Source: Alteromonas antoniana
GTDB lineage: Bacteria; Pseudomonadota; Gammaproteobacteria; Enterobacterales; Alteromonadaceae
Length of the DNA stretch: 64,000 bases
Reading direction: 5' to 3'
Assembly: GCF_019249295.1 (NCBI RefSeq)
Contig: NZ_JAESDH010000008.1
Span: 146,155-210,154 of the forward strand
The translations under genes were made by a program, and so were the position numbers. Positions 15,436-24,095 of the stretch are shown here, in pieces. Each line of letters begins with the position of its first letter. Positions within the stretch are counted from its first letter, which is position 1. The notes under the pieces were generated by a model. It was not told the origin of the DNA, made no database searches, and worked only from the letters and a program-made list of their open reading frames with translations.

Positions 15436-16179
15436 TTAAATTATGCGAAGCAGCATATTGCCGCGGGTATCAAGCTCTTGTGCCTGTTTCATCATCTTCA
15501 CCTGCATTTCGTAATGACGTTGCAGGCTTATCATATTGACCATTTCATCGACGGCATTCACGTTAGAACCTTCCAGCATGCCTGAGCCAATCTGCACGGT
15601 CACATCCTGCTGGGCCTGAGTGCCGTCTTTCATTCTGAAGAGACCATCATTGCCACGTTCCATGTCACGGTAATCCGGTTTGACCAACCCAAGGCGCCCG
15701 ACTTCTTCTGAGACATTCTCCGGGGCGCCTACCGGGCGAACCGATATCGTGCCGTCACTGGCAAAACTGAGATTATCCAATGGAACCGGTAAAAAGATGG
15801 GCCCGTTATCGCCCATCACCATATTTCCATGCATATCCGTCAACATTCCGTCAGGGCCCAGCTGAAAACTCCCGTCACGGGAATACGCTTCCTGACCATT
15901 GGCGTCCTGAACAGTAAACCAACCATCGCCCTGTATCGCGACATCCAGTTCACGACCTGTCTGGATCATCGGACCGGATTCATAGTTATTTGTCGGGCTC
16001 TCGGTCATAGAGAACACGCGGCTAGGCAAGCCTTCACCATATACCGGCATTGCCCGGGCCTGCTCCAGTTGTGCTTTGAACCCGGTAGTCTGCGCATTTG
16101 CCAGATTATTCGCCCGCAACCCGGTGCCTAATAAATCTTGTTTAGCGCCGCTTGCAGCAATGTAGAGAAAATTATCCAT
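15436..16179 (-). CDS. flgF: Proximal rod protein FlgF
   Basis: This 247-residue protein carries the rod/hook signature near the N-terminus (DNFLYIAASGAKQDLLGTGL, then RANNLANAQTTGFKAQLEQA). The C-terminal helix contains NVNAVDEMVNMISLQRHYE. FlgF is part of the proximal rod, just below the FlgG distal rod. It is the first gene after a near-perfect sigma-54 promoter at 16221-16237, so it probably heads the flgF-G-H-I-J-K-L transcript. Confidence 0.97.
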   Translation of the reverse strand: MDNFLYIAASGAKQDLLGTGLRANNLANAQTTGFKAQLEQARAMPVYGEGLPSRVFSMTESPTNNYESGPMIQTGRELDVAIQGDGWFTVQDANGQEAYSRDGSFQLGPDGMLTDMHGNMVMGDNGPIFLPVPLDNLSFASDGTISVRPVGAPENVSEEVGRLGLVKPDYRDMERGNDGLFRMKDGTQAQQDVTVQIGSGMLEGSNVNAVDEMVNMISLQRHYEMQVKMMKQAQELDTRGNMLLRII

Positions 16180-16220
16180 GACTGACTTTTGACGGTTATG
16201 TGAATGATTACTATAAGTAC

Positions 16221-16237
16221 TGCAAAGGCAGTGCCAA
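16221..16237 (-). promoter_or_regulatory. Sigma-54 promoter for the flgF operon
   Basis: The minus strand reads TTGGCACTGCCTTTGCA, an essentially perfect match to TTGGCAC-N5-TTGCA with correct -24/-12 spacing. It lies about 42 bases before the flgF start. In polar flagellates such promoters depend on FlrC-type activators. Confidence 0.92.
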
Positions 16238-16422
16238 GGTTAAAATGGCTCACATAGTCAGGGGAAGGTGGCTGCCAGAACTTGCAGCAGGCGCATGAAA
16301 TTAAAGCGTTTTTATCGTAAACACAGTAAGAGAAGAAAATCGATATAACAACAAAATATCACTGTTGCAGACGCCCGAAGGCGGCAAGGCGGCAATGTTT
16401 GTCACCCCAGAAATGCGGCAAT

Positions 16423-16447
16423 AAAAAGGACCGCAACGGCGGTCCTT
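16423..16447 (-). terminator. Intrinsic terminator after flgE
   Basis: AAGGACCGC and GCGGTCCTT pair perfectly around CGTT, followed on the minus strand by TTTTTATT. It lies 20 bases past the flgE stop. It separates the flgBCDE message from the flgF operon. Confidence 0.9.
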
Positions 16448-16466
16448 ACATTCTCAGGATAACCGA

Positions 16467-17852
16467 TTATCGAATATTCAGGATTGTCTGGTTAAGCTGG
16501 TTATTCACTTCCAATGCACGTGAGTTCGCCTGGAAGTTACGCTGTGCGATGATCATATCGATAAGCTCGGTGGTCAGGTTAACGTTCGCCTGCTCCAGTG
16601 CTGATGAATTGATTTCACCAAACGTACCGGTCGTCGCTTCACCCGCTAGCGCTTCGCCGGAAAGAATACTTTCTTTCCACTGCGTACTGCTTTCCTGAGT
16701 CAGGCCCTGCTCGTTAGAGAAGCGAACCAGCGCCACCCGAACGATGGGCTCTGATGTACCGTTAGAGAACGTCGCTCGTACCAGACCATCCGGCCCGATA
16801 TCGATGCCTGTCAGACGTCCTACCGGTAAACCATCCTGCTCTAATGAAGTCACTTCAAAGGCAGAGGCAAACTGTGTAGGTTCGTTTGGTGTGGCGCTGG
16901 CCGGGTCAAGGTTAAAGTCTATGCTAATCTGCTGCGAAGGATCTGAACCATTCGCCAGAATAGAGGCACCTAACGCTTCTGTAGAAATTTTAAAGTCAGG
17001 CGTAGAGATACCATCAGCCGATTCAATTCCAATGAAGTCACCGCCCTGGCTAAACTGCAGTTTTGCTGCGGTAACGCTATTACCGGTACTTGTGCCCATG
17101 GTATGGACTGCAGTAGTAGGGTCAGAATTCGAACCGTCAGAGTTGGTCATATCCACTAGCTGGTCGTCAACAGCGGTGGCAACGTACCATTCATTATCTA
17201 CCGTTGCTGCATTATCTTTTATAAAGTAATACGTCATAACGTGGCTGTCGCCCAGTGAATCGTAAACGGTGACTGATGTTGCCGCGTTATAGGTAAGCGG
17301 ATCTTCCGGATCAAACGCTGCAGGATCCAGGCCCGTGTCACCCGCAGGCAAGTTCATACGAATATCAACTTCAGAGGTCTGCTGAGGAGAGCCCGACGAG
17401 TCAGGAATACGCACCGGCACAGTCGTACTTAACGCAACTGACGCACTGGTACCGTCGGTGTTAACCGGGAAGCCCAACAAGTTGTCGCCGTTACTATTGA
17501 CTACGAAGTTGTCACTATCCAGTTTAAACTGACCTGCACGGGTAAAAGAGAAGTCACGTGACGTGATTTCAGGTACCGTCGCGAAAAAGCCATTACCGGT
17601 AATCGCCAAATCCAGTGCCGTATTGGTAAACTGCAGGCTACCCTGGGTAAACTGCTGAGCGACTTCCTGGGTTAAGACACCGTCTCCTACCTTGGTTTTA
17701 CCGCCAGCCAGAAGCGAAGCGGCATAAACGTCGCCAAACTCTGCACGGGATTCTTTAAAGCCTACCGTATTGACGTTGGCGATGTTGTTCGCCGTGGTAT
17801 CCAAATCTTTTTGTGCGGCAGATACGCCACTCAGTGCAATATTAAAAGACAT
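16467..17852 (-). CDS. flgE: Flagellar hook protein FlgE
   Basis: This 461-residue protein begins MSFNIALSGVSAAQKDLDTT and carries NNIANVNTVGFKESRAEFGD, the hook/rod signature. It ends with NVNLTTELIDMIIAQRNFQA and a short helix. The middle contains the beta-sandwich D1/D2 domains, with TVYDSLGDSHVMTYYFIK as the FlgE core. It polymerises into the curved hook; length is set by FliK, not seen in this window. It is preceded by flgD (16 bases) and followed by a strong terminator, so it ends the flgBCDE unit. Confidence 0.97.
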   Translation of the reverse strand: MSFNIALSGVSAAQKDLDTTANNIANVNTVGFKESRAEFGDVYAASLLAGGKTKVGDGVLTQEVAQQFTQGSLQFTNTALDLAITGNGFFATVPEITSRDFSFTRAGQFKLDSDNFVVNSNGDNLLGFPVNTDGTSASVALSTTVPVRIPDSSGSPQQTSEVDIRMNLPAGDTGLDPAAFDPEDPLTYNAATSVTVYDSLGDSHVMTYYFIKDNAATVDNEWYVATAVDDQLVDMTNSDGSNSDPTTAVHTMGTSTGNSVTAAKLQFSQGGDFIGIESADGISTPDFKISTEALGASILANGSDPSQQISIDFNLDPASATPNEPTQFASAFEVTSLEQDGLPVGRLTGIDIGPDGLVRATFSNGTSEPIVRVALVRFSNEQGLTQESSTQWKESILSGEALAGEATTGTFGEINSSALEQANVNLTTELIDMIIAQRNFQANSRALEVNNQLNQTILNIR

Positions 17853-17868
17853 AACTTACTTTCTCCTG

Positions 17869-18555
17869 CTAACTGCCGATCTGGATGACGTCATCGAGAC
17901 TGATACTGACATCACCATCCAAATTCAAAATAACACCCTGACCACTTCCGGCCAGACTCACACTACCAACGTGACGATTTACGGCGGTGGCAATTTGTGT
18001 CCCCTCACCATTGACTTCACCCGTAGCGCTAATCACATAATCACCGGGCGGCATAGCATTGCCGCGTGCGTCAGTACCATCCCAGTTAAACTGAATGTTG
18101 CCTGCCGCCTGGGTGCCGGCATCGATGGTTTTTACCACTTCGCCATACTGGTTTTGTATCGTAATTTTCATGTTTTGTGCGGTTTCTTCATTCACCACGA
18201 CACCAGAAAATCCAGCACCTTCTGACGCCATATGCCCGACATTGCCCTCTACCAGCACATTCTGACCAATCAGGCTGGAGGCCTGTAGGGCCTGATTCGA
18301 CGTCATAGACGCGGCAAATGAATCAAACTTCTGATTAAGCTGGGAGATACCGTCGGCCATCGTGAAGGACGTCATCTGCGCAACCATTTGATCGTTGTCT
18401 ACTGGCTTGGTGGGGTCCTGATTGGACAACTGCTCAGTCAGCATCGAGAAAAAATCTTCCTGACTGAGCTTTTGCTCTGAACCATCGGCGACCTTTACCT
18501 TCTCTTCCTGCCAGTAGAGGTCAGTTTTCAGGCCATTGTTCGTTATGCTATCCAC
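17869..18555 (-). CDS. flgD: Hook-capping scaffold FlgD
   Basis: This 228-residue protein has the conserved N-terminal FlgD motif SQEDFFSMLTEQLSNQDPTKP (about residues 26-46) and MVAQMTSFTMADGISQLNQK. It is followed by the FLG/Ig-like part with FNWDGTDARGNAMPPGDYV. FlgD caps the growing hook and is discarded when the hook is finished. It lies between flgC and flgE as usual. Confidence 0.97.
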   Translation of the reverse strand: MDSITNNGLKTDLYWQEEKVKVADGSEQKLSQEDFFSMLTEQLSNQDPTKPVDNDQMVAQMTSFTMADGISQLNQKFDSFAASMTSNQALQASSLIGQNVLVEGNVGHMASEGAGFSGVVVNEETAQNMKITIQNQYGEVVKTIDAGTQAAGNIQFNWDGTDARGNAMPPGDYVISATGEVNGEGTQIATAVNRHVGSVSLAGSGQGVILNLDGDVSISLDDVIQIGS

Positions 18556-18583
18556 GTTTCTTTCCTCATATCGCTAAGGCGGA

Positions 18584-19006
18584 TTACTGACCCTGACCAA
18601 GTTGCAGGACACGACGGAAAATACGCTTCGTGGTATCTGCTACCTGTACATTCGTTTCGTAAGCTTTCGATGCTGACATCATATTTGCCATTTCTTCAAC
18701 GATGTTGACGTTGGGCTTGTAAATGTAGCCATTTTCATCAGCCATCGGATTGTTCGGCGCGTACTCCACCTGCAGTGGTGCATCACTCTCAACTATCCCT
18801 TTCACCTGCACCCCAGTCCCTTTGGACTGGTATTCATTCGCCCGCTGCATCTCTGCGGCAAATACGGGGTGACGTGCTTTATAAGTCTCTTCGTAACTAC
18901 TGCTGATACTGTTCGCATTAGCAATATTACTGGCCGTGGTATTCAACCGGACGTTTTCTGCCTCCATCCCCGTACTGGAAATGGCCATTACATCAAATAA
19001 ACTCAT
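18584..19006 (-). CDS. flgC: Proximal rod protein FlgC
   Basis: At 140 residues it has family length. The N-terminal rod motif includes FDVMAISSTGMEAENVRLNT and ASNIANANSISSSYEETYKA; the C-terminus has NVNIVEEMANMMSASKAYET. FlgC builds the proximal rod with FlgB and FlgF. It starts 2 bases after flgB stops, which suggests coupled translation. Confidence 0.97.
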   Translation of the reverse strand: MSLFDVMAISSTGMEAENVRLNTTASNIANANSISSSYEETYKARHPVFAAEMQRANEYQSKGTGVQVKGIVESDAPLQVEYAPNNPMADENGYIYKPNVNIVEEMANMMSASKAYETNVQVADTTKRIFRRVLQLGQGQ

Positions 19007-19008
19007 TC

Positions 19009-19413
19009 TTATTGCCCTCCACCGGAGCCAAGTGCTTTCTTCATGCCTTTGATCTTTCCGTTGAGAAATTCAAGGCTGGCCTGATAGCGCAGTCCGTTAT
19101 CCAGGAAACGGTTCCGCTCTGCCTGAACTTCTACGGTATTACCGTCACCGGTATCCGGTTGCGTTGGTACGCGATATTCCAGGAAGCTATTGGATGCCAT
19201 TGAGCCGGAAATATGGTTCTCGTGAGTTTTCACCAGGTCCTGGCGCTGACTGGCACGCGCAGACTGCATCGCTTTGTTAAAATCAATGTCTCTGGCCTTA
19301 TAGCCTGGCGTGTTTGCGTTTGCCAGGTTACCCGAGATCACTTCCATTCTGTCAGTGCGAAGACTTAACGCCTTTTGATGAAAGCCAACAAGTTTGTCGA
19401 GATTAATTGCCAT
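19009..19413 (-). CDS. flgB: Proximal rod protein FlgB
   Basis: This 134-residue protein has the rod signature RTDRMEVISGNLANANTPGY and the KARDIDFNKAM segment, both typical of FlgB. It is the rod component closest to the export gate/MS ring with FliE. It heads flgB-C-D-E. The TGAGGAG ribosome site lies before ATG, and a consensus sigma-54 promoter at 19443-19459 is 30 bases further upstream. Confidence 0.97.
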   Translation of the reverse strand: MAINLDKLVGFHQKALSLRTDRMEVISGNLANANTPGYKARDIDFNKAMQSARASQRQDLVKTHENHISGSMASNSFLEYRVPTQPDTGDGNTVEVQAERNRFLDNGLRYQASLEFLNGKIKGMKKALGSGGGQ

Positions 19414-19442
19414 GATAAAAACTCCTCATTCAGTACCAGCTT

Positions 19443-19459
19443 TGCAAAGGTGATGCCAA
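19443..19459 (-). promoter_or_regulatory. Sigma-54 promoter for flgBCDE
   Basis: TTGGCATCACCTTTGCA on the minus strand has correctly spaced GG and GC elements (12 bases). The predicted start is near 19431, giving a short leader before flgB. Confidence 0.9.
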
Positions 19460-19493
19460 CAAGAACCAAAGAGGAGCTTTTAAGAAGGTAAGA

Positions 19494-20327
19494 TTATGAT
19501 TTTCTTTGGTAGTAAAGGCCTGGGTGGCACTTCACCATACTGAATAAATCGCTGGCGCTACTGATGGATTCCGACGCGCCGAGGAAAAGGATGCCGCTGG
19601 GCTGCAGTTGAGCGGCAATTTGTTGCAGTATCTTTTGTTTTATCTCCGGCGCAAAGTAAATCAGTACATTACGACAGAATACGATATCGAAACGGCCCAG
19701 CCCGGTGTAGGTGTGCAGCAGGTTCAGACTACGAAATGACACCATTCGACGTACTTCCGGCTTCACCTGCATCATGCCGCTGGCATGAACGTCAAAATAT
19801 TGTTGCCGCCTTTCTGCTGACAAGCCCCGTGCAAGTGATAACTCGTCATACAGCCCTTGCTCGCACTTTGCTAACATGGCCGATGACAAATCGGTGGCAA
19901 CGATTTCCACCCCTGCCCGCAGTGCGCCGGGGTTACGTCGCTGATACTCAAGACACGACATGGCAATTGAGTAAGGCTCCTGCCCGGACGAGCAAGCGGC
20001 ACTCCAGACTCGAAGCCTGCGGTTTTTTGCGGCAAATTCGGGCAGCAGTTGGCGTATCAGTAAATCAAACGGATAGCCATCCCGAAACCACAACGTCTCG
20101 TTTGTCGTCATGGCATCGACTACGCTTTGTAGCAGATCACGGCGATGCCCCCTGACGGTGGTATCGATCAACGTATCAATATCGTCAAAATCATATTGAT
20201 AGAGCAGCGAAGACAACCGGCTCCTGACCAGGTACTGCTTATTTTCTCCCAGTACAATGCCACATTGCTGTTCCAGGAAACGACCGAAAGCACGATAATT
20301 TTCGGCCGACACTTCTTTATTTTTCAA
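19494..20327 (-). CDS. cheR: Chemotaxis protein methyltransferase CheR
   Basis: This 277-residue enzyme transfers methyl groups from S-adenosylmethionine to glutamates of chemoreceptors. The N-terminal helical domain (about residues 8-80) ends with TTNETLWFRD, a CheR hallmark. The SAM site lies in RVWSAACSSGQEPYS (106-120), and the later FCRNVLIYF motif is clear. The order cheV-cheR next to flgB is typical of Vibrio and Alteromonas polar flagellar clusters. No pentapeptide-binding or TPR extension is seen. Confidence 0.97.
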   Translation of the reverse strand: MKNKEVSAENYRAFGRFLEQQCGIVLGENKQYLVRSRLSSLLYQYDFDDIDTLIDTTVRGHRRDLLQSVVDAMTTNETLWFRDGYPFDLLIRQLLPEFAAKNRRLRVWSAACSSGQEPYSIAMSCLEYQRRNPGALRAGVEIVATDLSSAMLAKCEQGLYDELSLARGLSAERRQQYFDVHASGMMQVKPEVRRMVSFRSLNLLHTYTGLGRFDIVFCRNVLIYFAPEIKQKILQQIAAQLQPSGILFLGASESISSASDLFSMVKCHPGLYYQRKS

Positions 20328-20342
20328 TCCAATGAAACTCCG

Positions 20343-21272
20343 CTAGTCGTCTTTTTTGACCAGCCATTTCTGAACGGCTGTTGCCAGCTCATCCGGGTGA
20401 AATTTCGCAATAAAGTCATCTGCGCCAACTTTCTGAACCATCGCCTGGTTGAAAACCCCACTTAACGAGGTATGTAGCACCACGTGCAGCTTCTGCAGCT
20501 CTGGCGTATTTTTGATTTCCGCAGTTAAGGTGTACCCATCCATTTCAGGCATTTCTATGTCTGAAACCAGTACGCCCACGCGGTTTGTGACATCACCATA
20601 TTCCTCAGCGATCTGTTTAAGACGTTTGAGCGCTTCAAGGCCATTTTTTGCCAGCTCAATTTCCAGCCCTAGCGAGGTAAGGGCTTTTTTCACCTGATTC
20701 CTCGCCACCGCTGAATCATCGGCAATAAAGATAATTTTATCTTCATTACCTTCCGTCGTCAGGCCCGCAGCGACTTCTGCGCTGACATCTGCATTAAGCG
20801 GCGAAATTTCATTGAGTATTTTTTCCACATCAAGGATCTCAATGAGCTCGTTTTCCACTTCGGTGACTGCTGTTAAGTAACTGGCGCGCCCTGTCCCTTG
20901 TGGGGGAGGCATAATAGAGTCCCAGTTGGTGTTGATGATGCGCTCTACGGCGCCTACCAAAAACCCCTGTACTGAGCGATTGTATTCGGCTATCACGATA
21001 AATGCGGTCGAAAGATCCTCAATTCTACGGCCACCAGTGGCCATACTCAGATCAATAACAGAAATGGTTTGCCCGCGGATGTGGGCGACCCCTCTTACCA
21101 GCTTATTCAACTTAGGCATAGAGGTAAGAGGCGGACACTGCAGTACTTCTCTTACTTTAAATACGTTAATGCCGAAGCGTTGACGGCCATTCAAACGAAA
21201 CAGCAATAGCTCAAGCCGGTTCTGTCCGACTAACTGTGTTCGCTGGTTTACGGAATCAAGAATTCCCGACAT
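20343..21272 (-). CDS. cheV: Chemotaxis coupling protein CheV
   Basis: This 309-residue protein has a CheW-like domain (about residues 18-160, with RQRFGINVFKVREVLQCPPL and GVAHIRGQTISVIDLSMATG). A receiver domain follows (about 180-305). The phosphorylatable aspartate is D238 in VLVSDIEMPEMDGYTL, and DD at 185-186 completes the acidic pocket. CheV links receptors to CheA, and its phosphorylation tunes adaptation. It starts 15 bases before cheR, so the two are probably co-transcribed. It is divergent from flgA; no clear promoter for it was identified. Confidence 0.96.
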   Translation of the reverse strand: MSGILDSVNQRTQLVGQNRLELLLFRLNGRQRFGINVFKVREVLQCPPLTSMPKLNKLVRGVAHIRGQTISVIDLSMATGGRRIEDLSTAFIVIAEYNRSVQGFLVGAVERIINTNWDSIMPPPQGTGRASYLTAVTEVENELIEILDVEKILNEISPLNADVSAEVAAGLTTEGNEDKIIFIADDSAVARNQVKKALTSLGLEIELAKNGLEALKRLKQIAEEYGDVTNRVGVLVSDIEMPEMDGYTLTAEIKNTPELQKLHVVLHTSLSGVFNQAMVQKVGADDFIAKFHPDELATAVQKWLVKKDD

Positions 21273-21291
21273 ACGTCACCTCTAAAATTAT

Positions 21292-21307
21292 GGGCACGAT
21301 CATTGCG
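21292..21307 (+). promoter_or_regulatory. Sigma-54 promoter for flgA
   Basis: TGGGCACGATCATTGC on the plus strand has GG and GC 12 bases apart, matching the sigma-54 -24/-12 pattern. The start would be near 21318, about 160 bases before the flgA ATG at 21481. Confidence 0.8.
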
Positions 21308-21480
21308 TTTGTACCTTAACAACATGCTGATTACTAAACATCGCCAAAAAAGTGACGCTTTGCATGCGCGCGCTTTCAAGCAATGTAGCAGGCCGTTTGG
21401 AGCAGCGCAAAACCTCATTGCCTGACTGTGCTTTAGTAATCATAGACAAAATGACACCAACTGAACACGAAAAAGTGGAT

Positions 21481-22203
21481 ATGAAAAAAGTTAATTGCCA
21501 ATTATTGACCCGAAATATCATCGGATCCGCAGCAATACTCTTGCTAACCGCTTTTACAGCGCAAGCGGCGAGTGCCGGAAAAAGCCAGCATCAGAAAGTG
21601 CAGGATGGTGCAAAAGCCTATTTGATGTCAGAGCTCGGATCGGACAATGCCGACACCAAAGTCAATGTGGAGATCGTTGATATTGATGAGCGCATTGCCA
21701 TTCCTGCCTGCCCGGAAGGTTTCAGTTACAATGCCGACCAGGCTTCTCTTAGCCAGTCTTATATTTCCGTTCGCGTCAGCTGCCGGAACAATGACTGGTA
21801 TTTATTCACCAGTGCGCACGTGAACCGTACGCGTCAGGTTATTGTTACCTCAGGCATGATTAGTCCGGGTACCGTGCTGACTTCAGAAAATCTGCAGGCG
21901 GCCGATATCGATGTAAACCGACTTCGCCACACCGCCTATACTGATATAGATGCGCTAGTCGGTGCCAGAATGAAACGTCGAGTTCGTGACGGTCAGCCGG
22001 TGCAGTCAAACATGCTATGCTTTGTTTGTAAGGGCGACCGTATTACAATAAGCGCTAACTTGTCTGGTATGCAGGTGAAAACGGCGGGTATTGCTAAGCA
22101 GGATGGTGTTGTGGGAGACACGATCCAGGTAGTGAATGCAAACTCACAGAAAGCCGTCATCGCCGAAGTGGCCAGTGCGCAGGAAGTGGTCGTCAGCCTT
22201 TGA
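21481..22203 (+). CDS. flgA: P-ring assembly chaperone FlgA
   Basis: The start is placed at ATG 21481, giving 240 residues with a Sec signal peptide (MKKVNCQLLTRNIIGSA, then the cleavage region TAQAASA). A longer frame from 21352 adds 43 residues without merit. The mature protein carries the FlgA/SAF-type domain with VIVTSGMISPGTVLTSENLQ and ends with the family phrase VGDTIQVVNANSQKAVIAEV. FlgA helps FlgI polymerise into the P ring in the periplasm. It is divergent from cheV and followed by flgM and flgN. Confidence 0.95.
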   Translation: MKKVNCQLLTRNIIGSAAILLLTAFTAQAASAGKSQHQKVQDGAKAYLMSELGSDNADTKVNVEIVDIDERIAIPACPEGFSYNADQASLSQSYISVRVSCRNNDWYLFTSAHVNRTRQVIVTSGMISPGTVLTSENLQAADIDVNRLRHTAYTDIDALVGARMKRRVRDGQPVQSNMLCFVCKGDRITISANLSGMQVKTAGIAKQDGVVGDTIQVVNANSQKAVIAEVASAQEVVVSL

Positions 22204-22257
22204 TATTCGGGCATCGTTACGACAAACGCTGTTCTTTAGACAGAGATGAAAATTTGC

Positions 22258-22284
22258 TAAAGAAACACACATGCCTGCCGATAT
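22258..22284 (+). promoter_or_regulatory. Sigma-28 promoter for flgM-flgN
   Basis: TAAAGAAA, 11 bases, GCCGATAT: only a few mismatches to the sigma-28 consensus. It lies 36 bases before flgM, so FlgM and FlgN are made by the sigma factor that FlgM inhibits (feedback). Confidence 0.9.
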
Positions 22285-22320
22285 ACTAACTGAGGTGTAA
22301 AAAGGTAGTGGAATTTCTTT

Positions 22321-22653
22321 ATGGCAATTAATAATGTGAATAACAATAACGGGGTCCCGAAGACACCGTTAGACAATAAGGTTAATCAGCAAACGCAAAA
22401 TCAGGCAGCTCAGCAACAGGTTGCAGCTAAGAGCGCAACAACTGCTGCGCCTCGTCAGGATTCTGTGTCGTTAACTCAGTCTGCACAACAGCTGAATCAA
22501 GTGCAGAAAAAAGGCACTGAAGCGCCGGTTAACCAGGAAAAAGTTGATAAACTGAAGAAAGCCATCCAGAGTGGTGAGTATCAGGTTAACCCAGAAGTGC
22601 TGGCGAAAAAGATAGCGCGACTGGAATCTGAAATTTTCGGCATCAAATCTTAG
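22321..22653 (+). CDS. flgM: Anti-sigma-28 factor FlgM
   Basis: This 110-residue protein is polar and glutamine/asparagine-rich in its first half, as expected for a protein that is unfolded when free. The C-terminal part QDSVSLTQSAQQLNQVQ and VDKLKKAIQSGEYQVNPEVL is the conserved sigma-binding region. FlgM holds FliA inactive until the hook is complete, then leaves through the export channel. It has its own sigma-28 promoter and is followed 7 bases later by flgN. Confidence 0.95.
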   Translation: MAINNVNNNNGVPKTPLDNKVNQQTQNQAAQQQVAAKSATTAAPRQDSVSLTQSAQQLNQVQKKGTEAPVNQEKVDKLKKAIQSGEYQVNPEVLAKKIARLESEIFGIKS

Positions 22654-22660
22654 GTAATTT

Positions 22661-23092
22661 ATGACGCAATCTCTGCAATCACTCGTCGAACAACAAGTGG
22701 AACAATTGAGTCAGCTTTCATCGCTGCTCGAGCAGGAATTGCATTTGATAAGTACCCGTGATGCTGAGTCGTTGATGTCTCTGCTCAAAGAGAAAGAGTT
22801 AACGTTAGAAGCCATTGGTGAGACAGACAACCGCATCGACCCGCTTTACCGGGACGCGAAACAGAACGATGCGCTGACCGATGACGTTGAACAGGGTATT
22901 GATAAGGCTAAAGTACTGTTAGAAGACTGTCAGTACCGAACTGAAATCAATCAAAAAGCCGTGGAACAGGGCCAGCTACGCTTGACGCACCTCAGAAACC
23001 TTATGCTGGAAGTCCGCGCAAAAGAATCTCTCACTTACGACAAAAGTGGCAAGCCAAAAGGTACCGGTCTCGGACCCGGCGTCAGCGCCTGA
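22661..23092 (+). CDS. flgN: Export chaperone FlgN
   Basis: This 143-residue, mostly alpha-helical protein starts with a coiled-coil region (LVEQQVEQLSQLSSLLEQEL) typical of FlgN. FlgN binds the C-terminal ends of FlgK and FlgL and brings them to the export apparatus. The pairing flgM-flgN and a terminator right after the stop support the call. Sequence conservation in this family is low, so context carries much of the weight. Confidence 0.9.
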   Translation: MTQSLQSLVEQQVEQLSQLSSLLEQELHLISTRDAESLMSLLKEKELTLEAIGETDNRIDPLYRDAKQNDALTDDVEQGIDKAKVLLEDCQYRTEINQKAVEQGQLRLTHLRNLMLEVRAKESLTYDKSGKPKGTGLGPGVSA

Positions 23093-23112
23093 AGAAATCC
23101 ATTCTAAAAAAA

Positions 23113-23134
23113 AGCGCCAGACGGCGCTTTTTTT
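23113..23134 (+). terminator. Intrinsic terminator after flgN
   Basis: AGCGCC-AGAC-GGCGCT is followed by a run of seven T residues, 21 bases past the flgN stop. A preceding A-run makes it possibly bidirectional. Confidence 0.9.
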
Positions 23135-23157
23135 GTATATCAAACCCAAAGACAACG

Positions 23158-23325
23158 ACTAGAGCCTGTTTATCTTTGTTCAGTATTTATGTTGGATGCT
23201 AAAACGCCCTAATACAAAGCAGAAGCAGCGTGGTTTGGCAATCCAAATAAGCGGCTGATAACGCAGTAGTAGGGCGTTTTAGCTCCAACCCTGTGGGCAG
23301 TGGCCAAAGATTAACAGGCTCTAGT
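23158..23325. mobile_element. MITE-like foldback element at the 3' end of flgP
   Basis: A 168-base segment is bounded by 21-base terminal inverted repeats (starting ACTAGAGCCTGTT) with one mismatch. Nested inner repeats (GCTAAAACGCCCTA with TAGGGCGTTTTAGC) extend it into a nearly continuous foldback. It codes for nothing. Its right end covers the last codon and stop of flgP. The layout is that of a miniature inverted-repeat element; the parent transposon is not identified and no other copy was noticed in this window. Confidence 0.7.
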
Positions 23326-23809
23326 AATAACGCACTTCTTTTATTCGTCTTGGTTTCGCAGTGGTTAAATAGATGTCATAGACGCGCTGCATATCCAGTT
23401 CAAGTTCAGTGGCGTAAGTGTCCTCACCTACAGCATACGTTTTGACTACTTTTGCGCCACGAATAACGCCCTCAACGGATGCCTCCAGACGGGTATTGTT
23501 TACCACAAGATTGGCAAGCGTTTCGTTTCCTTCGATTCGTTGTCCATACACCTGCTCAGTAAGCTCACGGTATGCGTCAAGCTTTGACGCTCTCATCGCC
23601 ATAAGTGAGCGCACGCTATCAGTATCGCCTCTCTGGCTTTCTATTGGCGCATAACCCACTGCCGTCAACACCGGATAGGACTCCGGCTCTACCGTTTCCC
23701 ATTCAACATGCTTGTCTACCAGAGAACTGCAACCCGTTAAAGCTACTGAAGTGACAATCGCTCCAGACATAACTGAAAGACGAATAAGTTTTACTATTTT
23801 TACGATCAT
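23321..23809 (-). CDS. flgP: Flagellar outer-membrane lipoprotein FlgP
   Basis: This 162-residue lipoprotein has a signal sequence ending ALTGC, with cysteine 27 as lipidation site. The mature part has the LPP20-type core (SLMAMRASKLDAYRELTEQV, GNETLANLVVNNTRLEASVE). In Vibrio and Campylobacter, FlgP forms an outer-membrane-associated ring or disk around the flagellum and is needed for motility. Its partner FlgO, often encoded next to it, is not seen here. Its stop codon lies inside the right repeat of a foldback element, so the last residues may have been altered by the insertion. Confidence 0.88.
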   Translation of the reverse strand: MIVKIVKLIRLSVMSGAIVTSVALTGCSSLVDKHVEWETVEPESYPVLTAVGYAPIESQRGDTDSVRSLMAMRASKLDAYRELTEQVYGQRIEGNETLANLVVNNTRLEASVEGVIRGAKVVKTYAVGEDTYATELELDMQRVYDIYLTTAKPRRIKEVRYY

Positions 23810-24095
23810 AACTGTTCGCTCACCTGCTGGTGTTTCGCCACCCTAAATACCGTTTTTTTAGTCATAGTGCCAACTCGCTTAGCAATAACTGGATAGCAAT
23901 ATTTGTGCCCGCCATATTTCTATTTTGTCGACATGCAATTTGGGAATACTTTGTGCAAGTAAAATCGTATTGAAATGAAAGCGGCTCTGTCGCAGTGGCG
24001 GCGAAGCGCTGACACGGTGCCCGCAAACAACCTACAGCAGACGTTAGCTGTCGATGTGCGGATAACGTTTTAATGATCAGAATCGGTATCTCATA

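Noticed and set aside
23869..23890. Possible sigma-54 promoter for flgP (TTGGCAC on the minus strand)
   Set aside because: The -12 position lacks the required GC, so the site does not meet the pattern.
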